Assembly (NCBI RefSeq): GCF_035046485.1
Contig: NC_085138.1
Coordinates: 268,875,694 to 268,939,693 of the forward strand
Direction: 5' to 3'
Length of the DNA: 64,000 nucleotides
Source of the DNA: Aedes albopictus
Lineage: Eukaryota > Arthropoda > Insecta > Diptera > Culicidae
Shown here: in pieces, positions 1-10,916 of the stretch
Position numbering within the stretch: the first letter of the stretch is position 1
Layout: the number at the start of each line of letters is the position of its first letter
Position numbers and translations under genes: made by a program
Notes under the pieces: generated by a model
Told to the model about the DNA's origin: nothing
Database searches by the model: none
What the model saw: the letters and a program-made list of their open reading frames with translations, nothing else

Positions 1-2521
1 TTTGTAATACAAGTGGAAGCCCCCAAGTAAAGAAGATCTTCTGCAGTGCTTCGTTAGTTGTTTTAGCATCAATATGTCTCATCTCTACTACAGAGATGAA
101 GCGAGAATAAGTGTCGACCAGGACCATAAATTCTCCATATCCACAGCCAGTGATAGTGAGGAAATCCACCTGGAGAACCTCCCACGGTCCTTCCGGAAGC
201 TGGCGACTTGATAGAGGGATGGGTGGATTCTTTTTCGAAATGGAGACACATGTCACGCAATTCTTTACGAACTCTTCAACGTCGGCACTTAGTCCTGGCC
301 ACCAAAAATAGTCGCGAAGAATTCTTTTCATAGCCGGGCATCCCAAGTGTCCTTGATGGGCTTCTGTTAGTGCCAGTGTTCGAAGTTTTCGGGGTAGCAC
401 AACTTTGTCCTCTTTGAATACAAGGGGACCCAAACTGCTCAAATCCTTTGCTTGTGCCGCATAACGGGAATGTTGTTTTGGCCAAACACCTGACTTCATT
501 GAGGTTTGAACATCCAACAACTCCTCATCACCTTCGGATTCCAGTTGTATATCCTTCCACGTCATTTTCATACCTCCAATGTCCAACGCATAGAGCAAAT
601 TATGTTCGTCCTCTTCTTCGAATGGTTCATCGATTTGAGCTTTCGATATTAGGCGAGATAAAGCATCTGCCACATTAAGATGACCCGGGACCCTTTTCAT
701 TGTAAAGTCATAAGACTGCAAACGCAGTGCCCAAGATTCTGCTCTAGATACGGCCCGTTTAGTTGTTTTCAATCCTTCTCCGAAAATGAATTCGTTCGCT
801 TCGGAGTCAGTCCGGATCACAAACGTTTTTCCGGTCAAGTAAAAAGTGAATCTTTCGACACCCCAAACTATGGCGAGCGCCTCTTTCTGGGTTTGAGGAT
901 ATCTTCGTTCCGTGTCGGTCAACGCCTTCGAGGCACAAGAAATTATTCGCGGTATTCCTTCTTTACTATACTGGACCAGAACAGCGCCTAGTCCTATCGG
1001 CGATGCGTCAACAAAAAGTTCCGTGTCATCATGAATGTCGAAATATCCTAATTTCGAAATAGTGGTGAGTGCCTTTTCTCTCATGAATTCAAATTCCTGT
1101 TCCAGTTCTGCATCCCAGTAGAATGTTTCTGATTTGGCTAGCTCTCTAAGCTTTTCAGTCTTATCAGCTCTGCCTGGAATGAACCTCTCTGCAAAGTTCA
1201 TCAGTCCTAGGAAACTCTTAACCTCTAACTGGGTCTCCGGTCTACGGAATTCCCGTATCGCTTTCAGTTTCTCTTCTTCTACCCGAATTCCATCATCACC
1301 TACTTGAAATCCAAGGAATTTCACGGACTGTGCTCCAAAGATACATTTCTCCTCATTGATGCTAACGTTGTGTTCGCGAAGTCGTTCCATAACGGCTCGG
1401 AGATTTTCGTCATGCTCTTCTTTAGTATCTCCAAATACCAAGACATCATCAAGATAATTGCGAACGCCCTTACAACCTGCCAGTACCACTGTTTCCATGA
1501 TTTCCTGGAACGTGTCTGGTGCATTTGTTAGTCCGAATGGCAACCTCTTAAAGCGGTACATCCCGTCTCCGGCAAAAAAATTCGTCAAATGCCGGGAATT
1601 CTCGTCGAGCTCAACATGGAAGAACGCGCTCGTCAAGTCTAAGGTTGAGAACCATTTTCGTCCAGGAAGATCCGTCATGATGGACTCTAATGTTGGCATT
1701 TTGAACGGAGTACGAATAATTGCCTTATTTGGTCCCCTTAAATCTACCACTAACCGGATGTCATGCTTCCCCTTGGGGACCACTAGCAACGATGAACAAT
1801 AGGACTTGTCCATGGACTCGGTAACGCGTTCGATTATCCCTGATTCTAACAACTCATTCAAACGACGGACAGTCTCGGATCTGAACGATGGCGGAATACT
1901 GGTAAAAATTCTCCTGGATGGTGCCATGTTTTTGTCATAGTTGAGAATTACTGGAGCCACATTGAACTTGGGAAACTCTGTGTTAGTGGAAAGCGAGAGA
2001 ATTTCTCCTGGGAAACTTGAATGTTGCCCAGTCTGTATCGGAACGTCGAGACCAATTTGCAAAACGCTGTATCGGATAGCTGTACTGCGACCCAATAACG
2101 CTCGTGCGTTTTCTACCACATAGAACTTTTCCATTGCTCTGGGGCGATCATTGCTTATGAAAAGTTCTGCCACGAACGTTGCATGTACCTCAATTTCTTG
2201 ATCCATCGCGTAAGCTTTTAGTGGCCTGTCTGTACCGTCTTCAACACTCAACATACCAGGTCTAGCTTCAACGTTGTTCATTAGGCTCCGGAATATGTCA
2301 CCACTTACGGTGTTCACATCCGCGCCGGAATCAATTAGGAATTGAACCTCTACTCCAGCTACACGTCCCACAACCATTCCGTTGCTACTGATGTTGCAAG
2401 CAAATCTTCCAAAGCACCAAATGGATGGATCACATTCATTCTCAGTTCTTTCTGTGTCTATATTTCCACCTACTCGACATTTGATCGGAGCTTCCACCGT
2501 TCGATGTGAATCCAAATTATC
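1..2521 (-). CDS. pol: Ty3/gypsy pol polyprotein (protease-RT-RNase H-integrase), partial at left edge
   Basis: One frame is open from about 2602 to position 1 with no stop. Reading leftwards it has an aspartic protease with the D-S-G active site at 2324-2332, a reverse transcriptase with Y-L-D-D at 1445-1456, an RNase H region at about 700-1050, and an integrase with a His/Cys zinc-binding region at about 245-370. Two integrase catalytic-type aspartates follow (V-D-F near 160, V-D-T near 115). The rest of integrase and the 3' LTR lie off the window. The first in-frame ATG is at 2560, but the 30 or so codons after it encode a hydrophobic stretch unlike a pol start. I therefore favour entry through a splice acceptor at 2522-2524, preceded by a pyrimidine tract. 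The absence of stops suggests a young copy. Family: Ty3/gypsy from domain order and motifs; clade not assigned. Confidence 0.9.
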
Positions 2522-2747
2522 CTGGAACCCATATAGAATGAAAAATACATACAGGGACATCAATTTAACTAGAAATAACAGTTTGTTTATTCCAAATCGA
2601 ATTCATTTTCATATCTAAGAGCAGAACAAATTTAAATGGTCAAATGAATGTGACCGTTAACAAATAAAAAATCACTTCGTAACCACGAATATAGTGATAT
2701 CAACACAAACAAGATTAAGAAAATTATGCCGGTGTCGGCACACTTAC
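2522..2747 (-). other. Candidate intron joining gag to pol in frame
   Basis: A consensus donor GTAAGT lies at 2742-2747, seven codons before the gag stop. A pyrimidine-rich acceptor ending in CAG lies at 2522-2524. The gag codon ending at 2748 is complete (phase 0) and the next exon base, 2521, begins a pol-frame codon. Removing these 226 nt would give a Gag-Pol fusion, and retaining them gives Gag ending at 2724. This is predicted from splice consensus and frame only. A plain internal start for pol is the alternative. Confidence 0.5.
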
Positions 2748-3966
2748 GGTTTCGTCAGATCCATCATCCTCGTCCTTCTTGACCACCGCAATTTTCTTCA
2801 CATGTGTTGGGTCCTCTTCCACGTCACTGTTGCGGCGTTTGATCTGCTTCAGCAATGGTTTCTGATGACACGCTCGTTCGATATGGCCCTTTTTCTGGCA
2901 ATTACGACAGACTTTCTCGATCGCATGACACGAGGATGGTTGATGTTGTCTGCTCAAACAGCGCCAGCACTCAGTACGAGACGTTGCACTCCTGATAAAT
3001 TCGCGGCGACTGGATCCTCTTCCCCGTCGACCGCCGGTTCCGTTTCCGAAAAATCTTGGCTGTTGATTCTGTTGATAACTTGATGGTCCGAAGCGGTGGT
3101 TTACCGATTGCGAACCTCTCTGTTCCCCGTAGGCGACAGCTGCAATCTTTGCCTGCGCGGGTCCGTGACTTTTAGCAAATATTTCTTCGTTCAAGTTCTC
3201 CATCTCGATAGCCCGTACCTTCTCAAGCAGATCAACTAGGGTTACGCGCTTTCTCAGGATCTTTCTTCCCGCATCGCGTACCTGCCGGTTGAGAGCGTGA
3301 CACTGAATTGTATCAGCCACCTGCTCTGCAACGTTGGCATCACCGAAATCACAGAGCTTGGCAGCCGAGATAACCCGCTTCACGTACTTTACATCCGACT
3401 CTCCTGGTTTTTGAGCCAACGATCGTAGTTTCTGTCGCTGCATAAACATGTAATCGCGGGAACCATAGAATGTGCTTAGACGATGAACCGCATTTGAATA
3501 CGGATTAACAACGATATCCGGAGATTCCGCGTTCGACACCGTACTTTCCAGAACGTCCAGTAGCTTATGTCCAGCCTTGATGCGGAAGATATTTATCTTC
3601 GTTGTCTCGTCAGTAACGCCGGCCAGCTGCATAGACGCCTCCAGCGTTTGTTTCCATTGTTCATAAGACTTGCGATCGATTTCTTCTTCTCCCTCGATCG
3701 GTTTACATTCCGGCACCTGTAGAGAAGCGAATGACAAGTTGCTCATCGATGACATAATCATCGAGTGTTGGCCATTTTGAGAACTGTCATCTCGCATCGT
3801 AGAATGCATACGAACGAAACTACCATCTTCCATGGATTGTTCAAGTAATTTGTTATTGGCCCTGGCTTTTTTCAATTTGATCATCAGGGACGCATTACGT
3901 TTCCTTTCTTCGTCCAACTCCTTCAGCAACACAGTTGGGTCCTTTGCCGTTTGCCTCGTCATTTTT
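2724..3966 (-). CDS. gag: Retrotransposon Gag with two CCHC zinc knuckles
   Basis: An intact frame of 412 codons runs from the ATG at 3962 to TAA at 2724. It has an N-terminal charged, probably coiled-coil segment (about residues 10-50), a capsid-like middle part (about 100-260), an Arg/Gly-rich stretch (about 305-325), and two CX2CX4HX4C zinc knuckles at about residues 332-345 and 352-365. An acidic and basic tail follows. Gag forms particles and packages RNA; the knuckles bind nucleic acid. The sequence just upstream (3967-3969, preceded by a T-run) is a good splice acceptor, and four exon bases precede the ATG. The reading frame may therefore continue from an upstream exon at 8647-8702. 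Pol lies downstream in a different frame. There are no internal stops. Confidence 0.9.
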
Positions 3967-4072
3967 CTATAAAAAAAGATTTGAACGTATCCTTAGGTAA
4001 AATTGATCATCATTTACAATTTACTACTATGGTATCATCCTTGTATCAATATTTATTTAAATTTAGTATTAC

Positions 4073-7000
4073 TCAACTGTTCATTTAGAGGCCGAAAAGC
4101 AAGCCAATCTAATGTAAGGCTGAGTGTGGATTGTAGGCTTTTCAGGCTCACAATACTCAACCCAAGTTAGATCCATTGGCAATCAAATTCGGTCGTTCAC
4201 TCCTGAACATATTACTCGCTTTTACTTAACTGTTCATATTGAAACTGAAAAGGAAGCCAATCTAATGTAAGGCTGAGTTTGAATTGTAAGCTTATCAGGC
4301 TCACAATACTCAACCCAAGTTAGATCCATTGGCAATATGAGTGTGTATTGTAAGCTTATCAGGCTCACAATACTCAACCCAAGTTAGATCCATTGGCAAT
4401 CAAATTCAGTCGTTCACTCCTGAACATATTACTCGCTTTTACTTAACTGTTCATTTAGAAACCGAAAAGGAAGCCAATCTAATGTAAGGCTGAGTGTGAA
4501 TTGTAAGCTTATCAGGCTCACAATACTCAACCCAAGTTAGATCCATTGGCAATCAAATTCGGTCGTTCACTCCTGAACATATTACTCGCTTTTACTTAAC
4601 TGTTCATATTGAAACCGAAAAGGAAGCCAATCTAATGTAAGGCTGAGTGTGAATTGTAAGCTTATCAGGCTCACAATACTCAACCCATGTTAGATCCATT
4701 GGCAATCAAATTCGGTCGTTCACTCCTGAACATATTACTCGCTTTTACTTAACTGTTCATTTAGAAACCGAAAAGGAAGCCAATCTAATGTAAGGCTGAG
4801 TGTGAATTGTAAGCTTATCAGGCTCACAATACTCAACCCAAGTTAGATCCATTGGCAATCAAATTCGGTCGTTCACTCCTGAACATATTACTCGCTTTTA
4901 CTTAACTGTTCATATTGAAACCGAAAAGGAAGCCAATCTAATGTAAGGCTGAGTGTGAATTGTAAGCTTATCAGGCTCACAATACTCAACCCAAGTTAGA
5001 TCCATTGGCAATCAAATTCGGTCGTTCACTCCTGAACATATTACTCGCTTTTACTTAACTGTTCATTTAGAAACCGAAAAGGAAGCCAATCTAATGTAAG
5101 GCTGAGTGTGAATTGTAAGCTTATCAGGCTCACAATACTCAACCCATGTTAGATCCATTGGCAATCAAATTCGGTCGTTCACTCCTGAACATATTACTCG
5201 CTTTTACTTAACTGTTCATTTAGAAACCGAAAAGGAAGCCAATCTAATGTAAGGCTGAGTGTGAATTGTAAGCTTATCAGGCTCACAATACTCAACCCAA
5301 GTTAGATCCATTGGCAATCAAATTCGGTCGTTCACTCCTGAACATATTACTCGCTTTTACTTAACTGTTCATATTGAAACCGAAAAGGAAGCCAATCTAA
5401 TGTAAGGCTGAGTGTGAATTGTAAGCTTATCAGGCTCACAATACTCAACCCATGTTAGATCCATTGGCAATCAAATTCGGTCGTTCACTCCTGAACATAT
5501 TACTCGCTTTTACTTAACTGTTCATATTGAAACCGAAAAGGAAGCCAATCTAATGTAAGGCTGAGTGTGAATTGTAAGCTTATCAGGCTCACAATACTCA
5601 ACCCATGTTAGATCCATTGGCAATCAAATTCGGTCGTTCACTCCTGAACATATTACTCGCTTTTACTTAACTGTTCATTTAGAAACCGAAAAGGAAGCCA
5701 ATCTAATGTAAGGCTGAGTGTGAATTGTAAGCTTATCAGGCTCACAATACTCAACCCATGTTAGATCCATTGGCAATCAAATTCGGTCGTTCACTCCTGA
5801 ACATATTACTCGCTTTTACTTAACTGTTCATATTGAAACCGAAAAGGAAGCCAATCTAATGTAAGGCTGAGTGTGAATTGTAAGCTTATCAGGCTCACAA
5901 TACTCAACCCATGTTAGATCCATTGGCAATCAAATTCGGTCGTTCACTCCTGAACATATTACTCGCTTTTATTTAACTGTTCATATTGAAACTGAAAAGG
6001 AAGCCAATCTAATGTAAGGCTGAGTGTGAATTGTAAGCTTATCAGGCTCACAATACTCAACCCATGTTAGATCCATTGGCAATCAAATTCGGTCGTTCAC
6101 TCCTGAACATATTACTCACTTTTATTTAACTGTTCATATTGAAACTGAAAAGGAAGCCAATCTAATGTAAGGCTGAGTGTGAATTGTAAGCTTATCAGGC
6201 TCACAATACTCAACCCATGTTAGATCCATTGGCAATCAAATTCGGTCGTTCACTCCTGAACATATTACTCGCTTTTATTTAACTGTTCATATTGAAACTG
6301 AAAAGGAAGCCAATCTAATGTAAGGCTGAGTGTGAATTGTAAGCTTATCAGGCTCACAATACTCAACCCATGTTAGATCCATTGGCAATCAAATTCGGTC
6401 GTTCACTCCTGAACATATTACTCGCTTTTACTTAACTGTTCATTTAGAAACCGAAAAGGAAGCCAATCTAATGTAAGGCTGAGTGTGAATTGTAAGCTTA
6501 TCAGGCTCACAATACTCAACCCAAGTTAGATCCATTGGCAATCAAATTCAGCCGTTCACTCCTGAACATATTACTCGCTTTTACTTAACTGTTCATTTAG
6601 AAACCGAAAAGGAAGCCAATCTAATGTAAGGCTGAGTGTGAATTGTAAGCTTATCAGGCTCACAATACTCAACCCATGTTAGATCCATTGGCAATCAAAT
6701 TCGGTCGTTCACTCCTGAACATATTACTCGCTTTTACTTAACTGTTCATATTGAAACCGAAAAGGAAGCCAATCTAATGTAAGGCTGAGTGTGTATTGTA
6801 AGCTTATCAGGCTCACAATACTCAACCCAAGTTAGATCCATTGGCAATCAAATTCAGTCGTTCACTCCTGAACATATTACTCGCTTTTACTTAACTGTTC
6901 ATATTGAAACCGAAAAGGAAGCCAATCTAATGTAAGGCTGAGTGTGTATTGTAAGCTGATCAGGCTCACAATACTCAACCCATGTTAGATCCATTGGCAA

Positions 7001-7660
7001 TCAAATTCGGTCGTTCACTCCTGAACATATTACTCGCTTTTACTTAACTGTTCATATTGGAACCGAAAAGGAAGCCAATCTAATGTAAGGCTGAGTGTGT
7101 ATTGTAAGCTTATCAGGCTCACAATACTCAACCCATGTTAGATCCATTGGCAATCAAATTCGGTCGTTCACTCCTGAACATATTACTCGCTTTTACTTAA
7201 CTGTTCATTTAGAAACCGAAAAGGAAGCCAATCTAATGTAAGGCTGAGTGTGTATTGTAAGCTTATCAGGCTCACAATACTCAACCCAAGTTAGATCCAT
7301 TGGCAATCAAATTCAGTCGTTCACTCCTGAACATATTACTCGCTTTTACTTAACTGTTCATATTGAAACCGAAAAGGAAGCCAATCTAATGTAAGGCTGA
7401 GTGTGAATTGTAAGCTTATCAGGCTCACAATACTCAACCCATGTTAGATCCATTGGCAATCAAATTCGGTCGTTCACTCCTGAACATATTACTCGCTTTT
7501 ACTTAACTGTTCATATTGAAACCGAAAAGGAAGCCAATCTAATGTAAGGCTGAGTGTGAATTGTAAGCTTATCAGGCTTACAATACTCAAACCAAGTTAG
7601 ATCCATTGGCAATCAAATTCGGTCGTTCACTCCTGAACATTTCACTTCGTTTTTTCTTAC
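4073..7660. repeat. 153-bp satellite array, about 23 head-to-tail units
   Basis: The landmark TTAACTGTTCAT recurs at 4226, 4443, 4596, 4749, 4902 and onward every 153 bp to 7503. Units differ at only a few sites, mainly TTTAG/ATTG after the landmark, CCCAAG/CCCATG, and GTGTGAATT/GTGTGTATT. The only spacing break is a 64-bp partial duplication near 4336-4399. Each unit contains an imperfect hairpin (ATTGTAAGC, 7-nt loop, GCTCACAAT) with a HindIII site. The edge units are more diverged than the centre, which indicates recent homogenisation. It lies in the candidate intron of the gag transcript. Confidence 0.97.
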
Positions 7661-7752
7661 TCAACTGTACATTTGAACTGCTTCCAGGTGTTAGATCCTT
7701 CCAGAACCAGTACTATCTCTATTCAACATACTCGAAGTTGAATTTGAGATAG

Positions 7753-8181
7753 TTGACCCATCCGGGACAAGTGCCTTCCATGTTGCTTTAATGAGACACA
7801 ACCATCCCTCTCAGAGATTGGATTCCAGACTAAGTTGACCCACCCGGGTCAAGTGTCTACCGATAGACACACCAAACCGCTCAGAGATTGGATTTCAACT
7901 GTATTGACCCACCCGGGCCACGTGTCTTTTGCCAAACACGCCAACCCGCTCGGAGGTTGGCTTAAATACTGTCGACCCATCCGGATCAAAAGCTTCTCAT
8001 CACACACCAACCCTCTTAGAGATTGGAATCCCGACTATGTTAACCCACCCGGGTTAAATGTCTACCGACAGACATACCAATCCGCTCAGAGATTGGATTT
8101 CAAACTGCTTTGGCCCACCCGGGTCAAGTGTCTTCTGCCAGACACACCAACTCGCTCGGGAGTTGGATTTGAAACCTCGAA
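7753..8181. repeat. Degenerate tandem repeat of about 69 bp with three hairpins per unit
   Basis: Units starting TTGACCCACCCGGG (or variants) begin at 7753, 7835, 7904, 7972, 8040 and 8109, giving about six copies of 68-69 bp (82 bp for the first). Each unit has three short inverted repeats: GACCC..GGGTC, TGTCT..AGACA and CCAA..TTGG. The loops vary more than the stems. A 134-codon open frame through it (7835-8239) is a by-product of the 23-codon period. Confidence 0.9.
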
Positions 8182-8646
8182 TCCACAAGAATTAAACGTT
8201 CTTAACAATATGCATAACCTCACGGCAAATTCAGCTTGATAATCATTTGTGTCCATTTATCACTTAACACCAGAAGATGAGGAATATATCAACGATGGAC
8301 GCCCCGGTATGTAGGACGCCATTTTGTAAATCGTGGCCGAATTCACAAATCTCTCAAAACCTTTCATATATGGGAAATGCATTTACTTTTGAAAAAAATA
8401 GTTTAAATAAATAGCCGATAAGTTATATTTCTTTTTAAATTCGGTTGTTGATCTTAATTAATTCCATTAAAATGATGGGAACACAAATTAAAAAAAATGT
8501 CTGATAGACGCCATTTTGACGCTCGGAGTCGAACGCACAAATCACTCGCTTAATAATTATACGAAACTTTTGCACAACAAAAAAAACTAGCACTTATCGA
8601 CTTTGTTTAATAATCATTGTGATAAGAACTTGTTAAATAAACTTAC
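8182..8646. other. AT-rich spacer with a diverged duplicated segment
   Basis: No gene is seen. A segment containing GACGCCATTTTG followed by CACAAATC occurs near 8320-8360 and again near 8508-8550, so part of this spacer is an old direct duplication. Confidence 0.5.
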
Positions 8647-8702
8647 TTCTTCTGGGGAGCGTTTTTCGAATCCTTTACTCCGCCATTGTCGGGTGAAGCC
8701 AT
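8647..8702 (-). CDS. Candidate first coding exon upstream of gag
   Basis: An ATG at 8702 opens an 18-codon frame plus two bases, ending at a consensus GTAAGT donor (8641-8646). Spliced to the acceptor at 3967, it enters the gag frame two codons before the usual ATG without a stop. The peptide is short, polar and unrecognised. Support is the donor, frame compatibility and the Inr+DPE promoter about 80 bp upstream. It could be chance. Confidence 0.4.
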
Positions 8703-8750
8703 TTCGTCGGCCGTTTCAATAATCACACCACTTGCACGAACTTGCAAACG

Positions 8751-8784
8751 CGTCCACTATCAAGAACGTTATTCTCGAAACTGA
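8751..8784 (-). promoter_or_regulatory. Inr + DPE core promoter, TSS about 8782
   Basis: On the minus strand the initiator TCAGTT occupies 8784-8779, which puts A+1 at 8782. GGACG at 8755-8751 falls at +28 to +32 and matches the DPE consensus RGWYV at the right spacing. There is no TATA box about 30 bp upstream. A GAGA-type run (8846-8875) lies further upstream. Insect LTR elements commonly use TATA-less Inr/DPE promoters. The 5'UTR to the ATG at 8702 would be about 80 nt. Confidence 0.55.
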
Positions 8785-9149
8785 CTCTTCCGTCTCTAGC
8801 CTAAGCACCCGCAACCGGTCTTTCCTCAGGCGTGAGAAGAAAGTGCGAAAGAGAGCGAGCGAGACAGAGTGTGTGAGCACTGCCGGCAACACTCTTGTCA
8901 TTTGCTCTCGACTTCCGCACGACTTCCGTTCAGATACATTTACATACCTTCTTACTCTTGACAGGTTGGTGATCGATGTCGATGAAGGAAAGTCTATCAC
9001 GTAAAGGTGTCATGATCTGCCTTAGACTGGTTTGGATAAAATCAACAGTATCAACCAGAATGCCTATTTTTATTGAAACATTGGATAATCAGTTCAATGT
9101 TGGCTTTATGATAACATATTATTAAATTTTATTTATATTACCTACAAAA

Positions 9150-10420
9150 GGGTCTGCCATATTGCTCCTGCTCGACTTTTCAAAAGCTTTTGACACTATT
9201 CCACACCGTAAACTTTGCTCTAAATTAGAAACGCAGTTCAACTTCGCTGGCTCTGCCGTAAACCTTATAGAGTCTTACTTGATAGATCGGACTCAAACTG
9301 TGTTTTGTGGAGACCAAAAATCAGAAATGGGCTTTTCCACTTCCGGTGTCCCTCAAGGATCGGTACTAGGACCCTTGCTTTTCTGCTGTCACGTCAATGA
9401 CTTACCGAGTGTCCTTAGATACTGCTCTATACAACTGTATGCAGATGACGTTCAGCTGCATATTCGTCGCCTTGGTCCCTGCTCCCGTGAACTTGTATGG
9501 ATGGTAAATGAAGACCTCAAGAGAATTTTGCAGTGGACTCAACAAAACCAATTATTCGTCAACCAATTGAAGAGCAAGGCAATGTTTGTGCAGGGTCGTC
9601 GTCGAAGTCTTGTTCAATGGAATCTTCTTCCTCCTATCACTTTGGATGGTCAGACCATAGAGTGGACAGACAAGGCGATGAACCTCGGGTTCATGTTCCA
9701 AGCAGACCTCCAATGGGATGGCCTTGTAAATCAACAATGTGGAAAAGTCTACGCAAGCCTTCGATCGCTTTACTCCTCTGCTTCAGCTGCTCCGGTAGCT
9801 ACTCGTCTGAAACTATTTAAGGCTTTGATCCTTCCTCATTTTGTTTTTGGCGAACTGTTCCACGTTTGACCAAGCGCCAGCGCTATGGATAGGATACGAG
9901 TCGCGCTGAATTGCTGTGTACGGTTTGTGTATGGGTTGAATCGCTACGACCATGTCAGTCACCTCCAGAAAAATCTATTAGGATGCCCATTGGAAAACTT
10001 TTATGCGTACCGCTCGTGCATGTTTCTGCGCAAACTGATAAAAACGCACTCCCCGCCAGCACTCTTTCAAAAGTTGTTGCCGTTCCAAGGACGTCGCCTG
10101 CAGAACTTGATAATTCCTCCTAACAACTCGACTAGCTACTCCAGTTCATTATTCGTTCGAGGTGTGGTAAACTACAACTCACTACCTCCAACAGTTAAAC
10201 GCTCGACATCAGAAGCAGTTTTTAAGAGGGGCTGTCTAGAGCATTGGAACCGCAGTTAGTTTTAAGAAATTAAGAAATTATGTTTTAGACTAAATCAGTA
10301 CTGTTTTTTTTATGTTTAATGGATAAGATTATGTATATTGTAAAAAACTCGGCAAAACCGCAGGTAGCAAGAAAAAAAGGTACTCCTTTACGCTACTGGA
10401 AATAAACAAACAAACAAAAT
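9150..10420 (+). mobile_element. 5'-truncated non-LTR retrotransposon (CR1/Jockey-like), broken
   Basis: The element starts inside the RT domain, just before the F-S-K-A-F-D motif. It carries G-V-P-Q-G-S and Y-A-D-D (near 9440) in the frame 9162-9869. A stop and frame change follow, and the C-terminal part resumes at 9885-10259. The 3' end has an A-rich (AAAC)n-like tail at about 10403-10420. This is a typical 5'-truncated LINE insertion and is not functional. Confidence 0.85.
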
Positions 10421-10482
10421 TGGACCATCACACTTTTTTGGTACGCCTGATAAAAGTGCACATTTGCCTCGGGTCGTCTCGA

Positions 10483-10829
10483 CCAAGGTTGTTAACCGAT
10501 AAATTATCGACAGTTAACTCAACGCAAACTCGATAACGATAAAGGTTGCTCGATAATCTCTCGATAACGATAACCAAACGTTAAATCAACGCTAAGATCA
10601 ACGTACCTTCGATAATTTTGCGATAAATCTAGTTACCCTAGTGACGGCATCAACAACGGCTCAGATCGCGAAGAAAATTTTCCGGAGACGTTATCGAGTC
10701 AATAATTTCAACAGTTAACTGTATCGCCGATGACGAATCCCTCTGAAGACGTTATCGTTATCGACGATAAACGATAACAGACGTTAACTTTATCGCCGAT
10801 AACGATAATTTATCGATTAACAACCTTGG
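10483..10829. mobile_element. MITE with 27-bp TIRs and 6-bp TSD TCTCGA
   Basis: Left CCAAGGTTGTTAACCG and right end are inverted repeats matching at 26 of 27 positions. Direct repeats TCTCGA flank it at 10477-10482 and 10830-10835. The 347-bp interior is full of CGATAA/TTATCG words and has no coding frame. Superfamily not assigned. Confidence 0.85.
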
Positions 10830-10842
10830 TCTCGACGTCTAT

Positions 10843-10881
10843 GGTGCACTTATTCCTATATTTACAAGGAATAAGTGCACC
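10843..10881. repeat. Perfect 15-bp inverted repeat
   Basis: GGTGCACTTATTCCT at 10843-10857 and its exact complement at 10867-10881 surround a 9-nt loop. It sits between two MITEs. It could be the relic of an inverted duplication or an excision footprint. Confidence 0.8.
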
Positions 10882-10916
10882 GAAGACCTCAATTCGATTC
10901 GACGTATCCCTGCGCT

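Larger units (their letters stand above)
3967..8646 (-). other. Candidate 4.7-kb first intron spanning two satellite arrays
   Basis: The donor GTAAGT lies at 8641-8646 and a pyrimidine-rich acceptor ends at 3967. The two exons join in frame (two codon bases from the first, one from the second). The inside is mostly tandem repeat: 4073-7660 and 7753-8181. The stretches 3967-4072 and 8182-8646 are AT-rich and show no gene. I did not identify an LTR boundary or a tRNA primer-binding site. Predicted only. Confidence 0.4.

Noticed and set aside
2555..2560. ATG at 2560 as the real pol start
   Set aside because: The residues that follow are a hydrophobic stretch unlike a protease N-terminus, and a better acceptor lies just after. 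Kept only as an alternative.
4073..7660. CRISPR-like array
   Set aside because: The whole 153-bp unit repeats without unique spacers, and the genome is eukaryotic.
7835..8239. 134-codon frame as a repeat protein
   Set aside because: It follows the 69-bp (23-codon) repeat and has degenerate units with no start context or domain; explained by the tandem array.
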